Of a DNA stretch of 64,000 bases, positions 11,901 to 26,800 are shown piece by piece. Within the stretch, counting starts at the first letter, position 1. Each line of letters begins with the position of its first letter. The notes below the pieces were generated by a model. That model ran no database searches. It was not told where the DNA came from and worked only from the letters and a program-made list of their open reading frames with translations. Both the position numbers and the translations under genes were made by a program. Origin of the DNA: Opisthorchis felineus (Eukaryota; Platyhelminthes; Trematoda; Opisthorchiida; Opisthorchiidae); NCBI GenBank assembly GCA_004794785.1, contig SJOL01001508.1, positions 40,753 to 104,752 of the forward strand, in the 5' to 3' direction.

Positions 11901-14649
11901 GCGGTCGACGCCTTTCACTGGATCGTTTTTCAGGTCCTACTTGGACAAGTCATGGTATTCAATCGCTCACTTTAGAAGCGACACGACAATGCTCAGTCAG
12001 TACCATCAGGATATCCTATTCCTTAACAGTATGCAATAAACCGGTTTGAGAAACGATTTTCTTTACTACGCGACGACGACAATGAACTATTTTAAAAAAC
12101 ACTGCTGACACCTGTGAGTCCTGCGAACTAATTTAGTGACAGCTCGATTTTGTGTCAACGTATGCCTACTGAGAAACAATTTGTATATCAAGGAGGCATT
12201 TATAATGAATTCGAATAGTCAGCCTTTTTCATACCTACCAATAAATTCCCACTACCGGAAACGAGAGGCAGCTGTCCTCGTACACAACAATAAGTCGCTT
12301 CCTAATGCTTGCCCCAGCGGAAAATGCCTAAATCTGTTTAGTTTTGAAGCACCAATGGGTTCATTTGCGGGATATGCCTAAGGAAATCAAGAATCCTAGC
12401 TTTCGAATGAGCCCATCATATCCGCATTAGTGTGTTTTATGTTTCGTTCGGCCGCGGAATCTTTCACTGTTTGATTGTTCTTGCCATCATCCATGTCGAT
12501 GACCAGCTAGTGTCGTTTTAATAATAACACAAAAGGGTCTAATCCTCGTATGCTTCTTTGGAACATGTAGGTATGTGTTGGTCGTACTTTACATTTTTCT
12601 TCTCTAGCGAATAAATGATGAAAGTCCTGTTTCCCGAAGAGGGAACGCGAAAATAGCGCTAGAAAACGAGATAGTTGATAACTTCTGGTAGCATTTACGG
12701 TACTGCATGCCATGTTCAGTGCTTTGATTGTTCACCGCAATCAGAGACACGAAACGTTGGGCTATTTGTACATTCACCAGTCATTTCCGCTGAGATAACT
12801 GTGGGTTTGTTTGTGCTTTAGTACACAGATAAGGTTGCATCATGCTCTGTTAACCAAGTGAAAACTAAAACTTGTGGTGTATGGTGACGGATGTCGAACA
12901 TAGAGCGAAAACAAAGCGGGGGGAGATGTGGCAGAGGGCGATATTATGGCGAATGTCTGTCCGGTAAAAATGTTTTCAGGACGCATAGTGGTAGGGTTTT
13001 CTATACCTTTGGTACTCAGCGTGATTTTTATGCTTTCATGTCTAACCAAAATGGAAACTCAATTTTCGTCAACTTTCCTGTTTACTAGCGTATCATGATG
13101 AACCGAGAGCGAAGTGCAAGATTACAGCAATCGTCAACGACCATGAATAACAACTCGGTAAACGCCAATTTTGTTGAGTTTATGTTTTTTTCGAACCAAC
13201 ACACTGCATTTCCATCTGACATTGTCCCTGCTGAGGAAACAAACCTCCGAAGATTGAAACCCTTAAAGGAAAAAAATGGTTGCATAACTTTATTTTCTCC
13301 TGGGTGTGAAGGATTCGTCGAGAAAGCAAGGACCTAGTAAAATAATCCGACTCACAAATAAATGCTCTCGAGAGCTTCCAAAATAGCAAACTCCTTTCAC
13401 TATAGTAATGAAACTTGTCTTCTGTTGTTCTGTAGAAACCCCCTTTAGCGGGAATACAACTTGTTACTTTATCCGTAGTGAATTTTCCAGATATTCTATG
13501 CGTCTGCGTATCTGTGACTCAAATTCTACAGCAATGTGGTAACTTTGAGTAATTTTCCTCACAACCCATCATCTGGGTCACTAGGAATTGGTGTTTCCCT
13601 CATCTACTTCAAGCTGAAAAACAACCATGAAGACATTTTCCTACGTAACAACAAAAGCGATGACTAATCAAAAAGGGGAGAGTTTGAAGTATCGTGCATC
13701 GCGTCATTCCGTCCTTCAGCTTTATTAAATCCGGGTAGCATTGCAAACGTGAAATATTCTTTAGGTGGTGCCCAAAGCGCATCCATGGCTTATTATGAGT
13801 TCAGTCAAGCACTACCCACTCAAAAATGGTCCACTAATGTGTCGGATAATTGTATCGACCCTGCTCGTTGCACCACGGAAGCAACAGTCAACGTATAAAC
13901 CTAAGTTAATGGCACACAGCATTTCCGTTGTTTTGTCTCCTCTTGAGAAGCAAGTCAACCAAACGTGGGGCCAGAAAATGCATCTTCCTTGGTACCAGAA
14001 GTGAGCTAAAAACCCTCTTGTGGTTAAAAAATATAATAAGTAGGTTTGAAGTCATAAGACGCTGTTTCACAAAGTTCAAAATTTTCACCTCTTATATGAC
14101 TTAACTCAACGCACCAGATAGATCCCCCAAAAAGTATCCCACAGTAAAGTTTGTTTTTAGGTAAAAGGCACTCACAGCACGTTTCTTTTCAAAAGCAATA
14201 ATTCCAGCCACGTGGGGGAATAACTCATTTCATTAAGACCGGAAACACCAAGGTATACGCTCACGCAAACAAGCAAGTAACATTTATTTAGTGACGGTTG
14301 TCATTTTCAGAAAAAGCAACCTCTCCCGAAAAGTGTGCTTGAGGCCAAAATATTATGACAGTCTTTACATGGTCACCAATGTCAGCTGAGTATATATGTG
14401 CTTGTTCAGGGAAGATCAAAGGATATTGCACAGGGATACACCAGGGCTACTCGCTGAAGCTGTGGCTTTATTTCCACCACATGAAACAGTCCAATCCACT
14501 TCTTGCTAGCCAGTTGAAGAGTTGCAGCAATTATTAAATCTGGGTCGTGCAACACTCGGTGTCACCCCACAGTTTTAGAATATTCATATACCAGGTGTAC
14601 GCCGATTACTAGCAGCAGCTTGATGAACCTTGGGTACTTCCTCTCGCAG
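8925..14649. other. non-coding stretch, nothing recognised
   Basis: No supportable gene. 9070-9160 holds an imperfect GATAT/GTAT-rich simple sequence. The longest frame, 9611-10012 (+, 133 codons), has no recognisable domain and is within chance length. Frames at 12891-13088 and 13095-13337 are similar. CACGAAACGTTGGGC near 12748-12762 faintly recalls PLE ends but lacks a core. Confidence 0.45.
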
Positions 14650-14860
14650 ACTTCGAGATAGCTCAGGGGTTAAGGGGCGAACTTACTGGCCAGAATGTCC
14701 CTGGTTCAAACCGAACCTAAGCATTTCGACTTTTCCTGTCTAGGATAGGGCAACCTGACAGTGTGTCAGCCCTCGTGCTCCCTTCGGGTGGCATGGCAGC
14801 TAGGCACCGAAAGGACGTTACTGCTGAATGATAATTTTTATTAGTTATTCCTTATTAACA
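14650..14860 (+). repeat. tRNA-derived SINE copy, family 1
   Basis: The head contains an A-box-like TAGCTCAGGGGTTAAG (14654-14669) and a B-box-like GGTTCAAACC (14703-14712), so it derives from a tRNA, but the arms no longer fold as a tRNA gene. The body from about 14731 (CCTGTCTAGG ... GGGCAACCTGACAG ... CAGCCCTCGTGCT ... GGGTGGCATGGCAGCTAGGC) recurs in reverse orientation at 38934-39055. An AT-rich tail follows. Confidence 0.75.
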
Positions 14861-17800
14861 TTACTTAATAGCATCGCTTAATTCCTGGCGCACATAAAAA
14901 CCTCACTGTCTGTGCCACTCATCCCCTACACCATCCCAATCATCACAGACTAAATTCCCTCTTGGCTAAAAGCCAACACGATTTGATTTCACTAGCCACA
15001 AAAGTTTCCTGAATTCAGCCGTATTCCATTGGTGTCCAGCGAATGAAAAATATTTCCTTTTTTATCTACATTGCATCTACATTACAGGAAGACCCTTATC
15101 CGTCCGCCAATATACCGAAGCAGCCATTCACTAAGAACAGTTGGTTGTTAGCATTTACACGCCCCAGTAATGTAATAAATGTCACCAAATGGTATCTTCT
15201 GAGTCAAAATCTTGAATGCTTAAGCATATACACAAAAATATAGGCATAGCTATAGATTCATTTTGCACATCGGTGAAGTTCCAAGCAAGAAACCCCCGAG
15301 TTGCAGTCATATTCAAGTTTTGTTCAAGCAACTTTCAAGGCACAGTTAGATAAATAAACAACCTCATAATTTACTTACTGTTGTGTCTTCAAACACATCA
15401 ATAACTCAAACGGATTAGTTCTAGTAATTTGCGAATATCTTAGTGCGGTAAGAAGGTGTGCCTTCTTATCCCAGAGAAACACTTTCAAGGAACCGGATTA
15501 TTTTCCAGGAACGTTGTCTGAGCATGATATAGTCTCACAAATCGTTTGACAGTACAGACGTAGACTATTTATCGTGACGTGATCGATGAAAGGATTCCCT
15601 ACGCAAATCCTAAACACTGTCACTAGTGATGTTCCATTAGGATGGCACCAAGTTACTCCAAGCTGCGACGCATTCTCAGACAATTTGAAATAGAAAACTA
15701 TCTTTTCACTGTTAACTTCTTTATGAAGTGGCGGTGTAACAGTTCGTTTTGCTAGTTGTGTGACTTTGTTGGAGCTGCTTAAACAGACGTCTACATTACT
15801 GACTGCTTTGTGCAAGTAACGAGGCACCGAGTTTGTACTTCAGTGTAGGATATTGAGTCTGAGGATGTTGACAATGCCAAGTTTATATTAAAATCGTCTG
15901 CCACCGACTGAAACATCAAGGAAATACGTTTGCAGTGACGTACCACTGTGCATTTTATGATTCGAAGATGAACAGGAACAATGACCTTTTCTTATTTGCA
16001 TATGACACCACCCAGAGGTAAACAGGCGCAATATGCAGTGACGGCCAATGTACTGGGCTCATACAGATGAACGTTTAAGAGTGGGAACTGAATATCATAG
16101 TACAAAATGACGTGGTCGAACAGTGATGGCTTTTTATCTGCAACAAAGGCTACCGGTGGCGAAATTTTAAAAGTAGTGGAAGGATATGCACGGGACACCT
16201 GGAGTCTGATTTGGAATGTTTAGGTTTTCAGGCACTATGGCATCAATGCTCCTAGAAATAACACTGGGTCAACACCAACCATCGTGTTTGGTGAGTTAGC
16301 AATTGCGATGTCCAGCAAATCGATTCGGTTTCATGCAGGGAATAGCAAAATGAAACCGAATTACGTGTAGGTAATCCGGGCATTTTGTCGGTCTTCTTTG
16401 GTAGAAAGATAAAGTACGACGTTCAAATGAATTAAGCATTCGTGATGTGAGTGCCTAAAGTTTGCCCGTACATCCAAGCGACCAGACACCGAGATTTCTA
16501 AATTTTGAAAAAAACACATGTTAGCTACTGATCGATTTGATTTGTGGACGGCGAATTATGCTAATCAAAAACGTACCTGATATGACCATACGATCAAATT
16601 AAACCATATTCCGTATAGGTCGTTCGTGTTCAGATAAAGGAAGATCGCAACTCTAAACTTTACAAAAACGCTCTCCCTGAGCCCTGCACTTCAGCTAACC
16701 GAAGCGGTGTCATCAAAGCTAGTCGTGAGTTCTGATGCTATTCGCACAACCCCGGATCCAAAGGCCTCACAACACGGCAGTAGTCATGGTTCGGATCGCA
16801 TCGCATCGTTTCTGTCTCAAGTAATTTTGCGGCAGATTCGTCAAGTTTGCAATCAAATAACAGCCAGTGAGGGAACTTGCGTATAGTATGATTTTCGGAT
16901 GAGTCATTCTGATACGGATGACTGGGGGACCTGTAGATCCGCGGGGTGGGCGCGTCGCGCCCCTCCGACACCCTCAGTCGGTACAATACGGTTGAATCTC
17001 ACCTTTTATCTGTGTGATGTTTCTGAACTCTAGTACCTTCAAATATGCCACGGCTTGCTGTCAATAAAGGATGATCAACATCGACCGCTTATTTTGTCCT
17101 GTGTAACGCGACTGAAATCCATAAACCCGTGATGAAACAAAAACGGCTGCTTATCATTTTCCATTAAACAGTTGAGGTATGGCATATATATTGTGTACCT
17201 GCGGACGAAAAATACATTGCATGTTATGTCGCTAGATTTCGGTGGTTTTGAATGTCACATTTGTGAATGTCTTGGTGCATTATGAAGTTCTACGGAGATA
17301 ATGTTGACATAACTGTCATCTGTTAATGTTTTTATCACTGTAGCAGCCAGTTTGTGGATTAGTACAGTGCTGCATTCCGTGTGAAAACCCAAATAATGAA
17401 TTTATGGAACGGTCACTAATTAGTGAAATAGCGAACATCCCGTTCACCGAACACGTTCGTACAAATTCACACCTAATATACCTCCTAATGGTTTGCCAAA
17501 GTCATAAGATTTTCTGTGTGTGAAGTATGTCTACGGTGTTCTATGTTGAATTCTTGTGAATGCATCCGACGCCTCGGGGGAGCAAGATTTTCGGCAACCT
17601 CAGTATCTTTTAGTTTTTTAACTTGTTATGCTACCTACCAGTCGCTGTGTGGCAAAATTAACCTTAATTTACCAAAATGTGGAAACTTTGGACATCGTCT
17701 AATTTCCGTCGCCAACATGTTGAGCTGATGTCACTCAGCTTCATAATTTCCATCTTACTGTAGGAATCTTGACTCGGTAAGCTGATAATAAGCGTACCAG

Positions 17801-20800
17801 AGTAGACATGTGGCTAAAATTGAGCATAATGGTCGTGGTAGAATGGACTGAACATCAGTCTTGTTTGATGCGTCAACGAAAATAATAAATTCAGACGTTT
17901 TGTTTGGTAGACGCTCATTGGTCTCAGTGAAGACCTTAAGTTCCAGGAAGTGGCGCGGCATAAATAGTTACTGGAACTAATCTCATCATTGGGTAGTTTT
18001 GTTGATGTAACGAGATGTGGTCAATTTACAAATTTTTTCGGTAAATATTCATAACAACATTTTTCATGCTATAACTACCAGAACATCGTGTTTCAGTCCA
18101 GAATTTGGTGACGACCTTGAAGGTTGACTGCACTCCGCCCGTATTCAAAGGTCTAGTGTTGCTCACTAATAGCCCCCTAAAAAAACCAGGTGACGCCCAA
18201 CCTTCTCGATCTACCCTGTTAGGGTCTAAATAGTAGAATGGACTGTTTAACAGTCGAAGTATGACCCATAGACAGTATGTAGACTGATAATGTCGTTTGA
18301 ATGCTGGGTGTCAGATTTTACTTTTCGACACTAGAACAGTGGTGGATTTTACAAGCTCAGTAAGTTTGGCAGGCGGTTAATTCCGGCAGCAAAATCTCTT
18401 ATTCATAAAGTAATGTCATGTACGCAGTACCGCGTGTCATAGATCGTTTGATAGAGAACGTTTAGCTCTTTCGGAAACGCAAAATGCATCCACTAGTACG
18501 TAGCTATTGTTGACGATCCATGTCGAACCAGACCAATACACAAAATTCTATGCTGCAATTATAAGATTTTGTGATTTCACTTTCACAAATTGCCAAAATT
18601 AGCTGATGGAAAAAAGTGCCAGAAATCTAAAGAGGCAATTATTATCACTCATTTCTAAGTTTTGCATGCAGCTATTCTCCCATAAAACCACTAGAAGTTG
18701 AAGTTAAGCTAACTCGTGACCTTGAAATGGACGCTGAGCGCATGATTCGGGCAGCGCTAATGTAAGAACCTTTTGAGGCCCTCTCAGTGTCTCGTACGGA
18801 TACTCTGGTGCTTAGACAATGTGTTACCCACACACTAAGGTTATGGGTATCATAACTCTCAGAAACAGATAAATGCAACTACAATGCTACACCCATGTGT
18901 GTTAAAAACCAACATCTATTGCTCTGTGTTACGAAATTTGCTCAAACAAACCTATGATCATTTATGTGCAACTAGCTATTCGCAGACAAAGTTATTGCAC
19001 ACGTGTTACAAGATATAAACCTCATTTTTGAAATAGATTTTGTGCCTCAGCTGCCACAAGATCGGCATTTGCTGGAAAATTCACACCCTGATTGTCATAT
19101 TTGTCATAGTTTGTCGAGGCAAGCTCGAATTCTCTGCACCTATCAGTCTGCAAATTTGGACCAAGCGAGAGGCACAGGAGCTTAGTCCACAGATCACGCG
19201 CAGTGTGTCGCATTTTCTCGATGGCAGCAGTCAATTGTGTAAGTTTTAAAGTGTGCAGTGGTTATGTTGCCAATGCTACTATCGGCGTGTGTTTTATGGC
19301 AACCAGAGAACAGAGCATTTCCAAGTGGGCCGGCTTACGCCAGAGCCACGCCTGAAAACCATGACAATTGAACCGTGCAAGCCCATGTACTGGTTTCAGT
19401 GACAAGGACTGCAGCCGTTCGGTCTCAGCTCTAAGGCAATTTTGCCCCATGCCTTGGGCCCAGTGGCGTTAGAAGAAACCAAGTCACCGGGCAGTTGCAT
19501 GTACATGGCTACATTCTCAGTAGTGTTGGGTTATATTGGTTCGCTCATTGCTTGTTACTAGAAGGGTGATCATTAACTCGAATTCTGGTAGAAAATTTCG
19601 AGTCCTGACTGTTTTTACCCACGAAAGATTAATTTAATATCCCATAAAACCCAAATTGGTATGCTATTGAGTGTATTTCGCTAAGCTGGAAACTCTATTC
19701 GCAACGCTGAAACAACCTGACGCATCCCGTAAGGTGCTTTCAAGTCAGGAGACAAAATATTTTTTGGTCAGTATTGGGTGGTGAATTCTTGGTGGACTCT
19801 CACGCCTGAAGGTCGCAGATCATGTGCTGAACTTTTGTATTCATGTTACAAAATTTTCAGGGATAAAAGTCACAATATATTCTTGATCCATATTATGTAG
19901 TTTCAAATATAGTCCGAGGTCAGAAATGGCCGCCAGGTCATCCGAATATCGAAGCTGTATTATCGATCTGCTCGAGGCTATTCGGCAAGGCTTTGTTCAA
20001 GCCCGTTAATAGCCAGTCCAGCCATTCTATTCACTAACAGTTACTGCGATAGCCACCGTGTGACTCAGCCCAAGAGTAGAGAGAAAGAACGCTAAAAAAT
20101 TTATGATGTGGTGACATAGGGACGTATGTTTGATTTATTTTAGTTATGTTCCACTAGCAAGTTTGCTTACGCGACTAGTGCGCGACCATAATGCATCAAG
20201 AAATGCTAGCCATTCACATCACGCTCTTACAGAGAATGCATGATAAACTGCCAATTTAGGCATCGGGATAATCCAAACAATAATTTTATTGGCAGAGACT
20301 ACCCAACGGTGCACTATAAACACGGTAAAGGCTTCAAAGCCCTGTTGACAAGGTTTTTGGAATTTCACAAGTAGTGTCTTAGCTTCAATAAAAAGCGCTC
20401 CAACCCAAAAGCTGATGCTTACGTATATCCAGATCTTCGGCAATATTTCCAACTGAAATATTTCACTGTAGATTATTAAGCTTTGCATACTAGACTTTGA
20501 AGCACTTCCTGATTTCGAAGACGTCACGTGAAGGCACAAACTCTGCTTCGGTCAGCCAATCACTTCTCACTAAGCGTTTCAAGCTAGCTGATATAACTAT
20601 ATCCGAAATTCCACACTTTCAAAAAGTACTGATACGTTCCTTATACCTCTTTCCATATTCATAACTATACTCAACACTTTCGACCATATCGGTAACAACC
20701 GTTCACAAAACCATACATCCTGTCCTACCGTATTTTGTGCATTTTGGTCATCGCGGTCCTACCACAAAAACTGTCGTATATAAGTAGGCCCAGACTAAAG

Positions 20801-23800
20801 ACTGGCAAGAAAGCAACCAGAGAAATATGCTGAGATTTCTGCATGGATGGACTTCAAATATCACCAGTTCACACCACCCCCTTTAGTATGAAAAATTTCG
20901 GGGATAACAAGGGTACTTTAGCTCAGATCTCTTGATGCACGTTTATAAGGGTCGACATATCCGAAGGGCTCACCAGCTCAGCAGTCTATGTGCACTAGTT
21001 AGTCGTACACTTTTCATGAACACAGCTTTTTTGCAAGGACTCCTAATGCTTACATGTTAGACTCAAAGCTACTCGTTAGCTTATGGAACCTTTAGGCTTT
21101 TAGTGATAAAATTATAATCCGATATTGCTGACGTACACTACCGTCTGCCGATTCTAAATCACATAGTTGAGACTTATTTCTTGAAAGCTAAACAAATGGT
21201 GTGATGCCGCCATACAGACGCTTATCAAAAAGGCGATCTGTCGGAAGTTTACACTGCTAACTTTAGAAGCACGTGAACACTCACTGTGTGTGATCAGCTG
21301 TTCAGCTTGACCCAACAGTATTTAGGAAAACAATGTGACAAATTGAGTGCGTTCGTCGGTGCAGAATGGAATCACAACAATTCATTCACTATTAACTAAT
21401 TTAGCGGACTGTTTGCTTCTTCAACTGGCAACGTAGTCGTTTATTTAACCAATGACAGAAAAGTTACTCCTTCATGAACCCAAGGCCTCATGCCCCCCAC
21501 CCTAAAAACAGTCTTGAGTAACGTATTAGTTCGTCAATTAACATGCTGGCCGGACCAAGAGGAAATGAAGTTTGTTGTCAAAACAATCCAGAGATACTCG
21601 TTGACAGGGAACTATGGGGTTATCGGGGATTACCCACCGAAATAGCGCGTTAGAAAAAAACAAATGCTATCATCAAACGGACGACTGAAATATGTCATGT
21701 TAAATCCCGTAGGGCGAACAGGACAAGCAGGGTCCTAATCCATTGGCCATCAGTGTGGATGTAAACCACCAATTATTTGCAACACCGTACCCACCACAAG
21801 TTGTTGAGAAATCTTCGTTGACTGAATCCATCAGCTGAAATTTATGTTAGCTGAAATCACTAACGAAGGAATAATTTCAATGAGATAAATAACTCTAGGT
21901 CAGATTAATGTTTTCTGATATTCTGCCCACAAGGCACGTACGCACACTGAAGAAATTTCCCCTAACGTAATAATAAATTAAATTCCACTGGTCCGAGCAG
22001 AATCAGATTGGAAGCTAAGGCCCCATTTCTAAAGCCGATTACAATTTAGAGTTACTTTGCACCACTTTTACGGCAGGATGACCAAGACAGAAACATGTAA
22101 TCTCCTAATGATACATTGATTTGTATGCTTCGTATCTTCAAAACACCGTTGCACTCTCGAAGTGGCAACTTTTCTCAATAGAATGGAGACCGCATGTGAA
22201 CTCCAGTTAAAAGTACTAACATACAGCAGTTTTAAAATTCAGTTGAACGTCTAGCGAAAGATTCCTGATTAATGGGTAAATCTCTTCCAGGGAGATAAGG
22301 TTTGTTCGGATAAATGTTTGTCTCATTATTTTCATCCGGTTAATCTCACAAAATCGCTCGTATGTGGAGGAGGCTGTGACCTTTTATTAGACGCTCCATC
22401 TTGCTGAAAAGCCTTTTCATTATTGTCAAGAACTGTCCGTAGTGCGCCTCACATGAATATTCAGGGAGTTCAGATCGCGAACTTGTGATTTCTCGGTCGC
22501 CACTAACCAGCAGTGCGAATGACTTCTACCCCACAGGATACACCGACACTTATTCCTTTGTCACTGACTTCACTTCGCACGGTGCCGTATAAACCAGTTC
22601 CTCTGGTAACACCTACCACAGAGGTGGGTCTTATGACTATATAGCATTTGATTACTGTGCCTCTGTGGATGAAGTCTCTACTTTTCCTTGTCTGCTTATG
22701 CATGCCTGTTGAAACCATCAGTACCTCAATTAGTTATTTCAAAGAATTGTGTGACCATCATTATTTTGCGCGCTGAAAACCTGCCAACAGCCCGGTAGAG
22801 AATTGCTCGCCCTTCACACACACATGACCTCCTTTTCTGACCAGGTGACTTTTTACAAACACATGTACAATTCGAATCTCAAGTTGAAAAATAATCTTGG
22901 TTGAAATTCTCAAACCGTGCATTATAAATTAGCACCAGGTGGTGCAGGACCATTAGCAGACCTGAAGTTGTCTTTGGACTGCACAGTCCACATAAATTCG
23001 TGAATCAGGTCACTCGAGGTCATGAACTTCCGGTAGACTTTGAAAATTAGTGTATTCAGTGACGCACATCATCCTTTTGATCCCTATCGGATAATAGCAT
23101 TGCAACTGCAACTTTGCCGCTTCTTGTGGTGGTACTTTTGGTTGGTGTCGTGTATTCAGACCATGGAAACTACCGTCTCCGAGACAGGATGCCCTGAGGT
23201 ATTCTGTGCACCATTCTGAGTGAACGCAATTATTCGAATTAACTTATTGTCTTCTCTTGCTGCTAAACGGAAAATTTACTTACAAGAATTGACTGCTTAT
23301 CTTGTAATTCAGAGAGAACGCGATGAGAATTGAGCTAATTACGCCTGCTTTATCTGGCAAAATTTTAGTTTAGCCTTCCGACACAAATTGTCCGGACAGC
23401 TACTGAGATCTCCCAGGACTAAGGAGGAAGATGTAGTGTGCAGATTGATGCAAGCTTGATCTACGTCACAAATTGACGCAAGTCTTTGATTCAGGCTATT
23501 GGTTCAGCAAAATGTTCCCTTAAATAAACACAAATGCTCTGTGTAAACACGCATTTTTAGAAGACCACAACCACTGCAAATGGACCAAAAGCATTAGTGC
23601 TTGGGAACATTATGTCCACAGCCAAGAAACTGAGCAAATTTAGGACACTTCAGATGCAGCTGACGAGTTGTAGTAGAACCACGTATCTGTTAAAACTACT
23701 CTGTATTACTGCATAGTGTGAATGATATGCTGGAAAAATGCTACAAAATATTCCACTTGATGCACCATTGAATAAGCACACTCTTCAGTATCTCGTGATT

Positions 23801-26800
23801 CAAGTAGAATGTACACCTGCTGAGTCTTTTGAAGCAAGTTATCCTAAAGTTTTAGAAGGCAACTTATGAAATCTAAAGACGGAAAGTAAAAACGTCAATT
23901 CGTGTTTCATATATTGCGTGCATTCTCGCCCTTCAGGAGAAAATCCCACAAATAACCTCGTAAGACCAACCAATCTACAACATTAATCACAGAGAGCAAT
24001 GACTGTCTTCGTATTCAGTGTCGTTTAGTGAGTCAGTGCTGAGCCGGACAGAGGTGCTGTACTACATTAAGTGCAACCATGCCAAAAACGTTGACACACT
24101 GCCTACTTTAGGGATCAGTATGGTAGTTAAAGCTCGAACGACAAATCTTTCGTGATCAACTTGGTGGTACGAAAAACAGTTTTGACTAAGTTCTTTAAGT
24201 GTTGCTTTATTTCTTGTATTTTGTGTTCATATTTTTCCATGCACCAGATAGATGGCCGTGTTCTTCCATAGTCAGTTTTCTGTAGTGAGTCTGAAACTGA
24301 GCACTTTATGGGGAATGTCCCCCTTTATTGACCTAGGAGCTATACTTACAGAGAAGAAGGCGGACACGATTGTTTAATGTTTAGAAGAGGGAATGCACAG
24401 TGATAGTAACAATGGTTGATTCGAATGAATATAAGACTGATATAGTGAGATTAGAAAATACCCTTTTTCGTAAACAAATCGCGTTATAAACCAAATTCAA
24501 GGCCATTTCTAGATATCAGAATGCATTAGCATTTCCTAAGTGATATCGTTTGTACAGAGATTGTCGAGAAAAATGGACAAGAGAACACAAAATTGTGCTT
24601 CTAATAACCTAGATGAACTCATGTGGAAAGAGATACCACCACTTCTTTCTATATTAGTTGAAGGCAGCTGGTCATCTTGGCACATTTGGTTTTCCATCGT
24701 CCTGATGCTACATAATATTTTTTCCCTAATAAGATCCTCGCAACATTTGGATGAGAAAAAAACGTTTTAATATTTTTTTTACGTCCTCTGTGCACATAAG
24801 ACTATTCCGGCCAAAAAACCCATAACATGCGGCTCTGTAAACACCTGTCAGGATCCTGGAGATGTGTTTATGGTCCAAAACATGTTGTTGAAGCTTTCGC
24901 ACCATAATAAACCATACACTGGTGGCATAGGCTTTAGCAACCCTGGGATATGAGGAACAGGTGTCCTAACTGCGGCCACCAGAGTTATGTGAACACAACC
25001 CCTATGGTGTACAGAATAAATTAGAATAACTCGACAACAGCAATCGGTGTAGGGCGGCGGAAACCGTAAGTGTGCAAGTGGAGAGGGATTTCACTGTGCT
25101 TCTACAAATTTCATTATTTATCAGCCTGTTGGTGATTTTCATTCTCACCGTATAAATGGCGAGACTGAGCATACAGCTTCGTTTACTGGTGTGAGACACC
25201 GATCAAAGGATTTCAGCTTGAATTGGAGCAATGCTAGCTGGTTGCCACTAATCGGCATTGCGTGCTCAGAAGCTGATGCGGATGAAGATTCAGCTGCCTT
25301 GGAATCATACAGTCTGATCCAACTCAATGAAACAAACTGAATGATATATTATGCCTAATAGATTTAATTACATTGTGTACTGTCTGCTTGTATGGTGGAG
25401 CTTCTTTAGAACGGCCGATAAGATGGCCTCGCTAGAACGGTCTTTTTGCAGTATTGGACACTCTGGGGGGCTTTGAAATGTAGTGTTTGACTTTTAATTT
25501 AAATGCACGTTATGATACGCGGACTTTTGTGGGAAACGAGCCATCTCCTCTTGGCTACCACTAAATGGGGTTTCAGAATTCATTCTAAAGTTGCAGGAAC
25601 AAGGCTACGACAAAACCGACCAAAATTGATTATTGTAGCGAATGGTCGCTGCAAACGGGTTTATTCCGCCTCATATAGGTTACTACACGCTGTTCTGTCC
25701 TACTGGGCAAACACGGGAGAACGCCTGACAAACGTGTACTCTGTTGCCTCGCATCTCCTCACCTTTGGTGAAGTGAATTTTATTGCTTTTCTAGTTGTGC
25801 AAGTGTTTTCAACGAGTTTCATACGCGTCATTTACATGTGCTTTATTCCGTCAGCTCAGCAACAATGTGTTTTATTGTAGTATAGTAGCCACATTGCAGA
25901 AGAAGGTGATTTACTTCGTTCACTGTTATTCTTCATCTCAACTTTCCTCACTGTAACATCGCCGTATTTGTGCCAACCAGCAACTCTACGGATCACCATC
26001 AATCATCACGCTATAAGCTAACGTAAACTGATAGACTGTGGGACTTCTACCATTGTTAGCGGTCAAGCCATCATGCGTGACATGATCGATCTTGAAAGCT
26101 GGACAACTGGGGACTAATGCGAAACGATAAACATCTTGTTCTTTAAGTTTTCTGAGGATGGAGAAAATGTATAACACATTTGAGTTGGAAACGAAATAAA
26201 TTATTCACTTCAGTTCAGATCAAGTTTTGGTCTGGACGGTAGAATAAACTGCAATCCTTCAAACATAATTAATACAAATACCGGAATAAGGTCAAGTTTT
26301 TTACTATACTGCTTTCTTTCACTAAAAAACGAAAACACCCTCCATTACAAGTAACCACAGTAGGACATATAACGTTAACCCATATTACATTCACCAAAAC
26401 ACAAAATACATGAAAAGCTTTCATGAAAAACCTCAATTATTCACAGCATGTTTCGATCAGTGTGTTTGATATCCTTGTCCCAAAGCCCAGATATGCCAGC
26501 CCATCTCTTCTAGTTGAACTGTTTTCTTTTTAGATCCAAATATATAGCCTGACGTGGAATGGGCCGGGTGAAAATGTACGAAACGCAATAAAGTTAATCA
26601 CTAGAAAACATCTACGGGTACACTGAAGGAACCGATGTAACTACCGGAGGACTGGTATTTGTAGATGGTGCCACAAATAAATTACGCCGGCGAATTAAAA
26701 TATATCCCATATGCCACCTGCAGTCCCATTTTGCTTGCAGAAAAAAGACAGTGCCATCGTGACAAGGAGTTTGGAAAGTGCCCTTTATGCATGTGCCAAA

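Noticed and set aside
12720..12775. Possible PLE hammerhead tail around CACGAAACGTTGGGC
   Set aside because: No CTGATGA-like element precedes it and the only pairing (GATTG/CAATC) is short.
14645..14720. Functional tRNA gene
   Set aside because: A and B boxes are visible but the acceptor and anticodon arms do not pair, and the sequence continues into a repeated SINE body.
20219..20539. 106-codon minus-strand frame with hydrophobic stretches resembling a channel segment
   Set aside because: No signature motif, no partner exons in phase, and AT-rich random sequence readily gives Ile/Phe/Leu-rich frames.
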